Source: Prorocentrum cordatum
Taxonomy: Eukaryota > Sar > Dinophyceae > Prorocentrales > Prorocentraceae
Assembly: GCA_963575745.1 (NCBI GenBank)
Contig: CAUYUJ010016283.1
Coordinates: 709,452-773,451 of the forward strand
DNA: 64,000 bases
Direction: 5' to 3'
Below the pieces are notes generated by a model. That model was not told where the DNA came from, ran no database searches, and saw nothing but the letters and a program-made list of their open reading frames with translations. This document shows, piece by piece, positions 44,278 through 54,749 of the stretch. Numbering within the stretch: position 1 is the first letter of the stretch; the number at the start of each line of letters is the position of its first letter. The position numbers were made by a program, and so were the translations under genes.

Positions 44278-45660
44278 TCACTCTGAGCCGAGGAGTACCG
44301 ACCCATCCCCATTCCCACCTCCCTTGGAACACTGCGCGTGGAAGTGTTTATCGCTTCCGCAGGCATTGCATGCCACCCGTTTGCCGTTTTTGCCCACTGG
44401 ATTGAGCCTGCGCCCCTCTTCCCTTGCCCGCAGTACGCCCACGACCTTTGCCTCTGTCTTCGCCTCCAAGAAATAAATCCTCAAAGCCTTCGTCAGTCAA
44501 TTGAGCCAGAAATGCGGCTACGCCTTTGCTGCGCAATCTGCGGGGGCATCTACCACCTTTGCCGCGGCCTTTACCTTCACGGAAAAAGACACGACGCACA
44601 GTTCGCCTCATTATCCTAACTTGTTCCTTCATATGTCGCCCCCACCTTATTTGACGCGGCGATAGCCAAGGCATAGGCACTGCGTTGCTGCATCACTACT
44701 GGCGGGTGGATCTGACCAGTCGAGATTTTCATCGCCAGTAGAGGAGACCGCATCGGCATCCGCGCCAGAATCGAAGACGCCGCCATCTCGTCGGCCGGGG
44801 GAACCCAGAGGGTGGTCGCGTCAGGTGGCGTATACCTGGCAGCCGATGGCCAACCAACTTTGGAGCCAGAAGCACGTGCATTGTTCGCTTCTTGGCCTAG
44901 AAACATCGTGGACTCAGCAGGCTTCCCGCCATTCCAAATGCCATTCGGCACGGCGGCCAGTGCGTCGCTTATTTCGGCATGGTAGGTGCCGGCGGTGCGT
45001 CCGCTGAAGATGCCCCTGATGTTCCCCGGGGGGGCGCGGAGCCAAGTGTCCACGGCTGCGCGTTCGCTCCAGGAGTTGGTCGCATTTGTTGGGTACGGGG
45101 CATCTGGTGGTTCAGCGGTTGAGGAAGCTGCGCTGCTCGGGAGGTACCAACTCCCACGGCGCGAAATGAGATCAGATAAGATCAGAATAAGGATCTGGAA
45201 GTTGGGCACGTTGAACCCCGCTGAATTTGCTTCCAGCCTGGCCATCTCGAATCGGGCCAGCACTGAGTCGATGCGTTCGCCCCGATTGACCCTGAAGTCG
45301 ATGAGGGCTGTCCCCGAGGTGAGCTGTCGCTCGTCCTCCAGGTTTTCAAAATTGGCGCTCAGCAGGCACGTGATGTACGCGACTCCGTCGGTGCGTCCAC
45401 CCTGTAAGGCGACACCATAGTTGATGATGGTGGACGGCTGCCTTATGGCTAGTGCCCTAGCCAAGCCCCCTAGGCCGCGCTGCAACGCCGCGGCCTGTCG
45501 GGGTGGAGTCATACTCCCGCGCGCGACATTAAGCCGTGCGTGTACTTCGCGGACAAAACCGCGGAAGGGTGCGTTGCCTGCGGGATCCCAGAACGGACCC
45601 CGAGTGCGCGTTTCATCCAGTCCCCCCCTCGCATGTATGACACGGCTAGACCTAGGCATA
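44278..45660 (-). pseudogene. Ty1/copia gag with CCHC zinc knuckle, frameshifted
   Basis: The minus frame 45,659-44,616 (347 codons) reads WDPAGNAPFRGFVREV, PPRQAAALQRGLGGLARALA, INYGVALQGG, and RGERIDSVLARFEMARLEAN near the middle. That is the order of the capsid-like gag I know from dinoflagellate copia elements. The stop at 44,616 and frame changes lead to a Gly/Lys/Arg-rich segment (REGKGRGKGGR), then LAQLTDEGFEDLFLGG. The frame 44,484-44,278 gives CNACGSDKHFHAQC near 44,370, a perfect C-x2-C-x4-H-x4-C knuckle for RNA binding. The intact knuckle and long first frame suggest a fairly young copy. Confidence 0.8.
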
Positions 45661-46370
45661 CCCTTATGTCTCCAAGAACAACGACCTTGGCATAACGCAT
45701 GGTCATGTTGCAGCTGACGATGTCAGGTTTCGTATCATTGGAGATTGTCGCGTCGATCGGGTTGCCACTGGGTGTCTGGTTTGACGTGGCCGTCAGTTTG
45801 CGGACGGGAATCGGTACTTGGTTTGTGCGTGGCGTGTGGCCACGCGGCGGGGACACGGAGGTTAGTACTGTAGGTTACTAATTGGTTGGAGGAAATTGGA
45901 GTGAAGTGGCTGGTAGCTGGCGCGATCGGGGACCCCACTATGCCGTGGTAAGGTGGTATGCACAACACCCGATGTAAAAGCCAGCCACATAAAGATGTAG
46001 CAAGCTCCGCTGCCAAGTGCAAAATAAGGGTTGAAGGCTTGAACATGAGGTAATAAGCTGAAACCCTGCTCTCAAGATAACGCCGGCGACGTATCGAGGT
46101 ATCCCATAACTCAACCCTTGATGGCAAGCAAGATGAGAGATAAGAGACAAGCCATGAGAGGTAGAGGTGGATCATTGATAGACCTGGTTTTTGTCTGATA
46201 CTATAAACCATATAGAGTCACACTGCCGTGTAACTAAGGAATAGGGCTGCGCAACCTTGACCCAAGATTGCAGCGGATATTGCATTCTCTAAACAGCCCC
46301 ACCTTAAACCTCGTTTAAAATTCAGCGCCGTCCAGTTCCGTCGTCTTTATCCTTTAAAAGATCTGCGCAA
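45660..46370 (-). other. AT-richer sequence upstream of the gag, possible leader or LTR remnant
   Basis: GC falls clearly compared with the gag. Two overlapping minus frames (46,211-45,735 and 45,856-45,509) have no domain. By position this should be the 5' LTR and leader, but I cannot find a matching second LTR in the window. Confidence 0.35.
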
Positions 46371-46579
46371 TGGTAGCGATGGATCCAACCTGCCGCGGTC
46401 CAAGAGTAGAGGTCGGAAATATGTATCTCTCGCCAGGTCGCGCCGGCAGGCGCCGATCACAATCGTCGCGGTCCCCTGGGCCCAAGCCGGCGCGGCGCGC
46501 GCCAGGCCTCATGCCCTGTATGCTCGAGTCGGCACGCTGGCGGAGAGCAGCAGGAGCACGGTCCCCCCCCCCTTTAAGC

Positions 46580-46735
46580 CATGGGGCCCAAGATCGACCC
46601 ACGAAGGCCTGGAGACCTCGCTAAAAAGCCCCAAGAGAGACCCAAGAAGGGCCCGAGATGGGGCCAAATTCGCCCCAAAAGGGCCCAAACACGGCTCCAA
46701 GAAGCCTCTCCCACGACGCTCCAACAGCAAAAGAT
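46580..46735 (+). repeat. CCAAGA-type dispersed repeat, block 8
   Basis: CCCCAAGAGAGACCCAAGAAGG, GCCCAAACACGGC and CCAAGAAGCC phrases occupy 150 bp immediately before a CTC tract, as at 8.64-9.0 kb. Confidence 0.65.
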
Positions 46736-46767
46736 CTGCGAAGGCGTTCCCCTTCTCTTCTGCCTCA

Positions 46768-46858
46768 TCTACATCCTCCTCCTCCTCCTCCTCCTCCTCC
46801 TCCTCCTCCTCCTCCTCCTCCATCTCCTCCTCCTCCTCCTCCTCCTCCTCCTCCTTCG
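46768..46858 (+). repeat. (CTC)n microsatellite
   Basis: About 28 CTC units with one CAT interruption, pyrimidines on plus. Confidence 0.96.
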
Positions 46859-46859
46859 C

Positions 46860-47300
46860 ATCGGTTCTTATAAGGTGGTTGGGATACACGAAGCGTCAAC
46901 GTGGGAAACCGAGGCTTGACGACAGGCATGGCATGAATCGTTGTACTGCCAACATCCTAGCAAATCCATTGTTTCGTGTTTGCAAGCCTTCATGTAACTG
47001 CAGAATAGCACCATGCCAGGGATTAAAAACAAGATAATGACGGGAAGAGAAGGCGGGAAAGGAAACACTTGGAAAAGCACGGCGGCCCTGAACCGAACCA
47101 GTCGAACCAAAGCCCTAACCGAACCGAGCTGGTAAGCCGAAACTGGCCCAAACGGCCAAATCGAAGCGGTTGGAACCGAAACGGCCTGGGCCCTCCAAAA
47201 TACCCGTAAGAGCTCCAAGGGGCTCCAGAGAGCCCTAGGGGCCTAAGGGGCCTGGGGGACCCCTGGGGAGCAGGGGGGGCCCGGGTGACTCGGGGGGAGG
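46860..47300. other. No recognisable gene; GAACCGAACCG-type patch
   Basis: Bases 47,085-47,190 repeat AACCGAACC, CCGAAAC and GAACCGAAACGG phrases loosely. No coding signal is seen. Confidence 0.5.
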
Positions 47301-47302
47301 GG

Positions 47303-47765
47303 GGGGGCCGCCATGCGGACGCTTCCACTGGAGCCCTTGGCGCAGCTCTCTACAAGGCCACGACACGTGAAAGGGATGTGCCCAAACAATGTGTGCAGTG
47401 CCACCAAGCGGACGCTGCCACTGGGCCTTCGCCGGGGCTCCGCACGGGGCCACGACACGTGTGAGGGGTTTGCCCAAATATGTGCGGTGCCGCCATACGG
47501 ACGCTGCCACTGGGGCCTTCGCCAGAGCTACCTATAGGGCCACGACACGTGAAAGGGGTGTGTCGAAATGGGCGCGGTGTCGCCATGCGGACGCTGCCAC
47601 TGGGGCCTTCGGCGGAGCTTCCTGTAGGGCGGGCGACGAATCGTGTGAAGGGTGCGCCCACATGAGCGCGGTGCCGCCATGCGGACGCTGCCATTGTTGC
47701 CTTCGGTGGAGCTCCCTATGGAACCGCGACACGTGTGAGGGCTGTGCCGACATGGTACGTGGAGG
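47303..47765 (+). repeat. ~90-bp satellite S2, five copies
   Basis: The phrase CCATGCGGACGCTGCCACTG (or close variants) begins at 47,311, 47,404, 47,493, 47,583 and 47,677, spaced 89-94 bp. Each copy has GGGCCACGACACGTGWRAGGG and CCAAATRTG/CGAAATGGGCGCGG parts. Its reverse complement is recognisably related to the units at 53,400-54,390. Confidence 0.85.
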
Positions 47766-48020
47766 GCATACCAGGAGAGGAGCAAAGGAGGAGGGGGGGG
47801 AGGAATGTGAGGTGGAGCTCGGAGCTGCGGGTGCAAAACGAGGACCCAACACCACAGGATGGTTGGGAAACCAATGTGTACCAGTCATGTGTCAAAAAAC
47901 AATGCGCGGAGGGGAGCGCGCCACTCTCAGGACGCCTTCGGGGGAGAGAGGAGTCTAGTTCCCAAACAGCGCTTGCACTTAAATGCTCTTACTTGTCTGC
48001 CTAAGGAATTGAGTGGGTAT
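47765..48020. other. Spacer between satellites, no recognisable gene
   Basis: Mixed sequence with a short GGAGGGGGGGGAGG patch; no motif on either strand. Confidence 0.5.
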
Positions 48021-49205
48021 GGCGGGGAACCTCGTGGACGCCGCGTGCGCTGGGTGGGTCCAACGACGTTTCGCCACGATGCCGCCTCTTTGTCGCCTCG
48101 TTGCCGCCTCGTACGCTGAATCCGGCAAGATTCCGTAACGTTGCGGCCTCGTTGCCCTGGTCTGGTGAGGATTGCCGCCGCTGAGTGGGTCCGCAGAGGT
48201 ATCGCCACGTTGCCGCCTCATTTCCTCCTCGTTGCCGCCTCGTTGCCCCCTCGTGCGCTGGGTGGTTCTGGCGAAATTTCGACACGTTGCCTCCTCGTTG
48301 CTGCCTCGTTGCCGCCTCGTGCGCTGGGTGGGTTTCGCCACGTTCCTGCATCGATGCCGCCTCGTTGCCGCCCCGTTGCCGCCTTGTTGCCGCCTCGTTG
48401 CCACCTCGTGAGCTGGGTGGGTTTCGCCACGTTGCTGCCTCGTTGCTGCCTCGTTGCCGCCTCGTGCGCTGGGTGTGTCCGGCGAAGTCTCGTCACGTTG
48501 CCGCCCGTTGCCGCCTCGGTGTCGCGTGTGCTGGGTAATTAGGTCCAGCGAGGTATCGCCAAGCTGTCGCTCGTTCCCGCCTAGTTGCCGCCACGTGCGC
48601 TAGGTGGGTCCTGAAAGGTTTCGCCACGTTGCTGCATCATTGCCGCCTCGTGCACTAGGTGGATCGGGCAAGGTTTCGCCACTCTGCCGCCTAGTTGCCG
48701 ACTCGTTGCCGCCTCGTTGCCGCCTCGTTGCCGCCTCGTGCGCTGGGTGGGTCCAGCCAGGTTTCGCTACGGTACCGCTCGTTGCCGCCTTGTTGCCGCG
48801 CTGTGGGCTGCTCATACACTGGATCGGTCTGGCGAGATTTCGCCACGTTGCTGCCTCGTTGCCGCCTCGTTGCCGCCTCGTTGTCGCCTCGTGCGTTGAG
48901 TGGGTCTGGCGAAGTTTCGCCCAGCTGCCGCCTCGCTTCCGCCTCGCTGCCGGCTCGTGCGCTGGGTAGGTCTGGTGCCGCCTCGCTTCCGCCTCGCTGC
49001 CGCCTCGTGCGCTGGGTGGGTCTGGCGAGGTTTCGCCACGCTGCCGCCGATTACCGCCTCGTTGCGGCCTCGTGCGCTGGGTGTGTCCGGCAAGGTTTCG
49101 CCACGTTGCCGTCAATTGCCGCCTCGCTGCCGCCTCGTGCGCTGGATGGGTCCAGTGAGGTTTCGTCACATTGCCGCCCGTTTCCGCTTCGTTGCCCCTT
49201 CTAGC
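48020..49205 (+). repeat. GTTGCCGCCTC satellite with ~60-120-bp higher-order phrases
   Basis: An 11-bp core (GTTGCCGCCTC) repeats up to four times in a row. It alternates with CGTGCGCTGGGTGGGTCTGG and CGAGGTTTCGCCAC phrases for about 1.2 kb. Unit copies vary by substitution and number of 11-mers. Long frames on both strands are repeat artefacts. Confidence 0.92.
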
Positions 49206-49209
49206 TTGC

Positions 49210-49420
49210 ACAACGTCAACTCTCAATAGACTCTGCCCCCCCCCTGGCGTTATCGGTCCCCCTTTCGGGTATGCAAATCACACATGATTATGACCACATG
49301 CACATCCGAAATATGAATTTACACTATCCCTGGGGGGTCGGGTTCCCCCCCCTGAGGTTCCCTTCTTAAAAAACCCTATGCGGTAATATTTATTGTTCTA
49401 ACATAACACTTGTTCACGAA
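49210..49420. other. AT-richer spacer, nothing recognised
   Basis: A short ordinary-composition stretch with C and G homopolymers (for example C9 at 49,237). No motif. Confidence 0.5.
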
Positions 49421-49890
49421 TCCCTTGCAAAAACGGGACGAAGTGCACACGCGCGCGCCGTCACGCGCGCATGCCGAAATCCTTCAAAAACCTTCGGTGC
49501 CGGAAGGGTTCGCAATCGAGTATCAAAAAAACATACAAAAACACAAGGCTTCGCAACACTGATTTGCTCAAAAGCTCCTGCGCGAGCTCTTGCGAGATCT
49601 TGAGAAAACCACAGGTTTTTCAAGATTTTCACAAAATGCTACCAAACAGGCTTTGCGCGCGCATGTCGAAATCTGTCGAACGCCCTTGCGCGTGTGCCGT
49701 CGCGAGAATCCTCTGCAAAAAGTGGGACGAAGTGCAGACGCGCGCGTCGTCGCGCGCGTATGCCGAAATCCTTCAAAACCCATCGGTTTCGGAAGGATTT
49801 CGAAATCGTGTGTCCAAAAAACCTACAAAAACCCAAGGTTTCGCAACACAGATTTTCAACAAAAGCGTGCGCGCGCGCTCTTGCGTCGTC
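49420..49890 (+). repeat. Dispersed repeat family E, ~290-bp unit, 1.6 copies
   Basis: Bases 49,428-49,600 and 49,716-49,890 are copies of each other, with GGGACGAAGTGCA, ATGCCGAAATCCTTCAAAA, GGTTTCGCAACAC/GGCTTCGCAACAC and the end GCTCTTGCG. The intervening part (GTCGCGAGAATCCTCTGC) matches the inverted copy at 21,130-21,600. Alternating CG runs (CGCGCGCG) occur in each. Confidence 0.82.
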
Positions 49891-50560
49891 GTCGTCGTCG
49901 TCGTCGCCGTCCTCCCTCCTCCCGTGTCGTCGTCGTCGTCGTCGCCTACGTCGTCCTCTGTCTTTCCTCGTGTTCGTCGTCGCCGTCCTCGTTGGCGTCG
50001 TGGTCGTTTCCGTCGTCGTTGTCGCCGTGGTCGTCCTTCCTCCTCCTCCCTCGTCGTCGTCGTCGTCCGTCGTCGGCGTCTCGTCGTCGTCCCTCCTATT
50101 TCGTCGCCGTCGTCGTCGTCGTCGTCGTTGTCGTCGTCGTCGTCTTCCTTCCTCCCTCGTCGTTGTCGTGGTCGGCGCCACCGTCCTTCCTCCTTCTTCG
50201 TCGTTCGCCTCGTCGCCGTCCTCCCTCCTCCCTCGTCGTTGTCGTCGCTGTCGTCGTTGTCGCTGTCGCCGTCCTCCCTCCTCCCTCGTCGTCGTCTTCG
50301 TTGGCGACGTCGTTGTCGTCGTCGTCGTCGTTGTCTTCGTCGTCGTCGTCGTCGGCGTCGTCGTCGTCGGCGTCGTCGTCGTCGTTGTCATCGTCGTCGT
50401 CGTCGTCGGCGTCGTCGTCGTCGTCGGTGTCGTCGTCGTCGTGGTCGCTGTCGTCGTCGAAGTCGTTGGAGACGTCGTCGGTGTCGTCGTCGGTGTCGGC
50501 GGCGCCGTCGTCGTCGTTGTCGCTGTCATCGTCGGCGTCGGTGTCGTGGCGAAGTGCCAT
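49885..50560 (+). repeat. (CGT)n / (GTC)n tract with CCTCCCTCCTCC islands
   Basis: CGT/GTC units run for about 670 bp, with CTCCCTCGTCG and GCCGTCCTCC interruptions at roughly 60-120-bp spacing. The very long frames on both strands (over 300 codons) are Ser/Arg/Val/Asp/Thr repeats and not genes. Confidence 0.97.
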
Positions 50561-50584
50561 CTGGTACCTACCGTCACGGTCTTG

Positions 50585-50665
50585 TCTTAAGAAGTCTTGC
50601 GACCAAGTTGCGGGTGGGAGGGTGGGATGTTTGCACGAGCAGTGGAGAGGACAGCTTCAAGACGG
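50585..50665 (-). repeat. Family D repeat, inverted remnant
   Basis: Read on minus, GCAAACATCCCACCCTCCCACC followed by CGCAACTTGGT matches 20,605-20,640 and 22,225-22,260. Families D and E are therefore next to each other here too, in the opposite orientation to 20.5-22.4 kb. Confidence 0.6.
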
Positions 50666-51470
50666 TCAAAGTGGACTGCACCACCTAGCTTGCACCACAT
50701 AGCTTGCACATGCAGTGGAATAAATGATGTTTGGTGCCGACGCTGGCTGCCATGATGTTCTGATTGTGTGTGTGTTGCATATGTGAAGGGAGGAGGAGAA
50801 GGGGACGAGGCGAAAAAAAGCAGAGGAATGACACGGAAGGGAATGCCCAAAAAGGCGTGCACAGCCCTGATGACTATCAGCCCTTGCTAGCATCGTACCG
50901 TCAGTCGACGAGGTGGGGAGGTGTTCTGGCCGCCTTCCCTCGATCGAACTCGCTCGGTTGAAGCAGACATACGATGTTCATGGGAGGGGGCCGCCCCTGA
51001 AGCCGAACCCTGGCGTGACGAACCCAGCGTTGTTTCCTGACAGCGCGTGGATCGTTCAAACTTGAACGAGCGGCGGCTTCTCGATCGCCAGATCGTTCCA
51101 TACTGGCCGATTCTGGGCCACTGGCGGCGCTCAACCAAGAACGCCCGCGGCGGGGTCGCCGCCAGGCCGACACGACGCAAACCTGCCGCAAGGGAGTGCA
51201 GGAGAAGAAAGGAAGGCATGGAGCAGCCGGCTGCGCCTTCCACCTCTGGCTGGCAACCCGGTTGACGTCCGCTGGACGGGCGATTTTTTGTTCATGCGCT
51301 GCACGGGCGACCTTACGTCATCACGCCTCTAGAACCCCCCCCATTCGGGGCACTTGTCCCTCCCTCTCGACGAACCTGGCCCCGCCGCATCGTGGGGGGG
51401 GGTAACAAAAAAAAACTATGAAAGAACAGTCCCCAAGAAGGGGTCCAGACCTCTGGGGAGCCACGTTGCT
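50665..51470. other. No recognisable gene
   Basis: Low-repeat DNA with ordinary frames and no motif. A short duplication ACCTAGCTTGCACCACATAGCTTGCAC lies near 50,682-50,710. Confidence 0.5.
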
Positions 51471-51734
51471 CTTCCTCCTCCGCTTTCTCCTCCTCTCCTC
51501 GTCCTCCTCCTCCTCCTCCTCCTCCTCCTCCTCCTCCTCCTCCTCGTCCCTCTTTTCCTCCTCCTCCTCCTCCTCCGCCTCCTCCTCCTCCTCCTCCTCC
51601 TCCTCCTCCTCCTCTCCTCCTCCTCCTCCTCCTCCTGGTCCTCCTCCTACTCCTGGTCCTCCTCTCCTCTCCTCCCCCTCCTCCTCCTCCTCCTCCTCCT
51701 CCTCCTCCTCCTCCTCTCCTCCTCCTCCTCTCTC

Positions 51735-51735
<1 letters not shown>
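51470..51735 (+). repeat. (CTC)n tract, left border of NNT composite 2
   Basis: CTC units with CGTCC, CTGGTCC and TCTCC interruptions. It joins directly to the ATC tract. Confidence 0.97.
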
Positions 51736-52065
<330 letters not shown>

Positions 52066-52069
52066 CTTA

Positions 52070-53060
52070 TGACTATGCTTCTTAATATTATTCTAGTAGT
52101 GTTAAAAGTAATATGATTATCGGTACTACTATTACTATTAATAGTAATAATACTAGTAATCGTATCAGTTTCCTTATTGTTAGTAGTATCGTTATTGATA
52201 TTATACAGTAATATTAGTGGAATGATCAATCATGCTACTAATATTAGTACTACTAGTATGACTAACACTAGCATTATTATCACTATTGAGATTCGTGCAA
52301 TTAGTATTATTAGTATGATGAATATTAGCACTACTATGTCTATTATTCGTCTTCTGCTTAGTATTATTCGTCGTGTTCTTATCAATGGTGTGTGCCCTCT
52401 TCTTGTTAATACTAGTACTCGCATGCTTAATCTTATTATAAGTAGTACTACCACTCGTAACAATATCCTTCGTATAGTAATATTTAATAGTACTGTTCTG
52501 ACTCGTAATAAGATTACCCTTCCTCTTATCAATATTATCAATATTGATAACAGTATTCTCCGTTTTAGTACGACCATTGTTCGTGCTCTGCTTGTTGTTA
52601 GTATCAGTCTTGTTCGTAGTATTAGTAATACTAGTGCTCGTGTAACTATGTGTCGCATGACTCTTATTAGTCTTAGCACCCGCATTATTACTATTCGTAA
52701 TAATAGTATGTGTATTATCATTAGTTTGTTTCTTATTGATGTATGAGTGTTAGTAGCATTATTAGTACTCTTACGATGCTTATTACTGTTCGTGATGTTA
52801 TTACTTTTCGTTATATTATTCGTAGCATTATTATTCGTTTTAATACTATTAGTGATAGGTTTCGTATCTTTCTTATTAATTGTCGCACGAGTGTCATTCT
52901 CCGTATTCTTGTCATTCGTACTATTCTTATGTTTGTTATCCGTATTATTCGTCTTATGTTTCTAATTGTTAGTATGATTGTTGTCTGATTGGTATGTCTA
53001 TTCATACGATTCGCATCCGTACTAGTATTCCTACTTTTCGTCTTAATAAGCATAGAACTC
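52070..53060 (+). repeat. Degenerate NNT trinucleotide region, composite 2
   Basis: About 990 bp of triplets in which ATT, AGT, ACT, CGT, CTT, AAT and GTT dominate and T holds one phase position. A 189-codon plus frame (52,177-52,746) of Ile/Ser/Thr/Arg/Leu/Asn results, and the minus frame there is open as well. Vocabulary and the CTC borders match 29,312-30,268. I see no protein motif. Confidence 0.82.
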
Positions 53061-53079
53061 CTAGTATTATTCCACGTCC

Positions 53080-53396
53080 TCGTCCTCCTCTTTCTCCTCC
53101 TCCTCCTCCTCCTCATCATCATCATCATCATCGTCCTCCTCCTATTATTTTTCCTCCTCCTCCTCCTCTTCCTCCTCCTCCTCCTTTTCCTCCTCCTTGT
53201 CCTCCTCCTTCTCCTCCTCCTCATCCTCCACCTCCTCCTCTTACTCCTCCTCCTCCTCCACCTCCTCGTCCACCCCCTCCTCCTCCTCCTCTTCCTCCTC
53301 CCCTTCCTCCTCCTCCTCCTCCTCCTCCTCCTCATCCTCCTCCTTTTCCTCCTCTTCATCCTCCTCCTCCTCCTCCTCCTCCTCCTCCCGATACTC
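53080..53396 (+). repeat. (CTC)n tract, right border of NNT composite 2
   Basis: CTC units with CATCATCATC, TTTTCC and CACC interruptions. Its end (CTCCCGATACTCTCAT) is the start of the duplicated S2-type block. Confidence 0.96.
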
Positions 53397-53805
53397 TCAT
53401 AAATGCCTGTACCTCTGTCGTCCGCATGACCCCTTCGACACACCCTTCACATGTTTCGTGGCCCCATTGGGAGCTCAACCGGAAGCCCCTCTCGCAGAAT
53501 TCGCATGCGGTTCCCCGCCCATTTCGGCACACCCTTCACAGTATTCGTCACCGTATGAAAAACCCGACCGAAGGTCCCACTGACAGGGTTCACATGCGCC
53601 CCCCCGCCCAGTTCAGCAAACCCCTCCGACGCTTCGTGGCCCCTTGCAAGGCGCATTGCTCGCATTCGGTTCCCCGCCCATATCGACATACCCCTCACAC
53701 ACATGGTGATTCCATAAGAAGCCTCACCGAAAGCAACATTGGCAAGGTTCGCATGCGGCTCCCCACCCATGTCGGCATTCTCCTTACACCCCATGATCCT
53801 CCTCA
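53390..53805 (-). repeat. Satellite S2-related block, inverted, copy 1
   Basis: Units of about 85-95 bp carry TTCGCATGCGGTTCCCCGCCC, TTCGGCACACCCTTCAC and TTCGTGGCCCC phrases. They are the reverse complement of the 47.3-kb unit parts (CGCATGGCG, CGACACACCCCTTTCACG, TCGTGGCCC). About four units are present. Confidence 0.75.
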
Positions 53806-53900
53806 TCCTCTTCCTCCTCCTCCTCCTCCTCCACCTCCTCCTCCTCTTCCTTTTCCTCCTCCTCCTCCTCCTCCTCCTCCTCCTCCTCCTTCACCTCCTC
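53805..53900 (+). repeat. (CTC)n tract between the duplicated S2 blocks
   Basis: CTC units with CACC and TTTTCC variants. Together with the following block it repeats the arrangement at 53,300-53,800. Confidence 0.95.
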
Positions 53901-54400
53901 CCGATACTCTCATACATGCCTGTACCTCTGTCGTCCGCACGACCCCTTCGACACACCATTCACATGTTTCGTGGCCCCATTGGGAGCTCAACCGGAAGCC
54001 CCACTGGCAGAATTCGCATGCGGTTCCCCGCCCATTTCGGCACACCCTTCACCGTATTCGTGGCCGTATGAAAAACCCAACCGAAGGTCCCACTGACTAA
54101 GAGGGTTCACATGCGCCCCCCCGCCCAGTTCGGCAAACCCCTCAGACGCTTCGTGGCCCCAAAGGGAACCTCACCCAAGGCGCATTGTTCGCATTCGGAT
54201 CCCCGCCCATATCGACATACCCTCCACACGCATGGTGACTCCATAAGAAACCTCACCGAAAGCAACATTGGCAAGGTTCGCATGCGGCTCCCCGACCATG
54301 TCGGCATTTTCCTTACCGGCTTCGTGGCCCCATAGGCACCGAAGACACCGAAGGCACGGTTCGCATGCGCCCCCCCCGCCCGTTTCGGCACACACACAGA
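53893..54400 (-). repeat. Satellite S2-related block, inverted, copy 2
   Basis: This block repeats 53,390-53,800 with few changes. The GATACTCTCAT start lies at 53,390 and 53,903, 513 bp apart. The duplication postdates the divergence between neighbouring units. Confidence 0.8.
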
Positions 54401-54435
54401 TCTATAGATACATACTATGTGAATAATAGTACATA

Positions 54436-54510
54436 TGTGCATATATATATATATATACATACATACATGCATGCAAGCATACATACATATAGACGTGTAT
54501 ACATATACAC

Positions 54511-54544
<34 letters not shown>

Positions 54545-54545
54545 A
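54436..54545 (+). repeat. (TA)n and CATA microsatellites
   Basis: TA runs at 54,438-54,456 and 54,511-54,542 enclose CATACATGCATGCAAGCATACATACATA phrases. Confidence 0.95.
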
Positions 54546-54639
54546 CTATACACAAACATCTATAGGAAGACGACCAGCTCCCCACGGGGCACAAGCCAGG
54601 CGGTGGCGGCGCAACGGAAAGCAGAGCAGGGGGCAAGTC

Positions 54640-54643
54640 GCAC

Positions 54644-54677
<34 letters not shown>

Positions 54678-54730
54678 GCACACACACATACACACAAACA
54701 CAAACACAAACACACACACACACACACAAT
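54640..54730 (+). repeat. (CA)n microsatellite, interrupted
   Basis: CA units with AAACA and GCA interruptions, 90 bp. Confidence 0.96.
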
Positions 54731-54749
54731 TTCTGGCGTCGCGGCCTCG

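Noticed and set aside
46192-46203. Possible primer-binding site (minus TAGTATCAGACA) about 530 bp upstream of the copia gag
   Set aside because: It matches the common TGGTATCAGAGC site only in part, no LTR end with CA is next to it, and no second LTR is found.
49471-50702. Frames of about 300-400 codons rich in Ser, Arg, Val and Thr
   Set aside because: They are produced by the CGT/GTC tract, and frames of similar length overlap on both strands.
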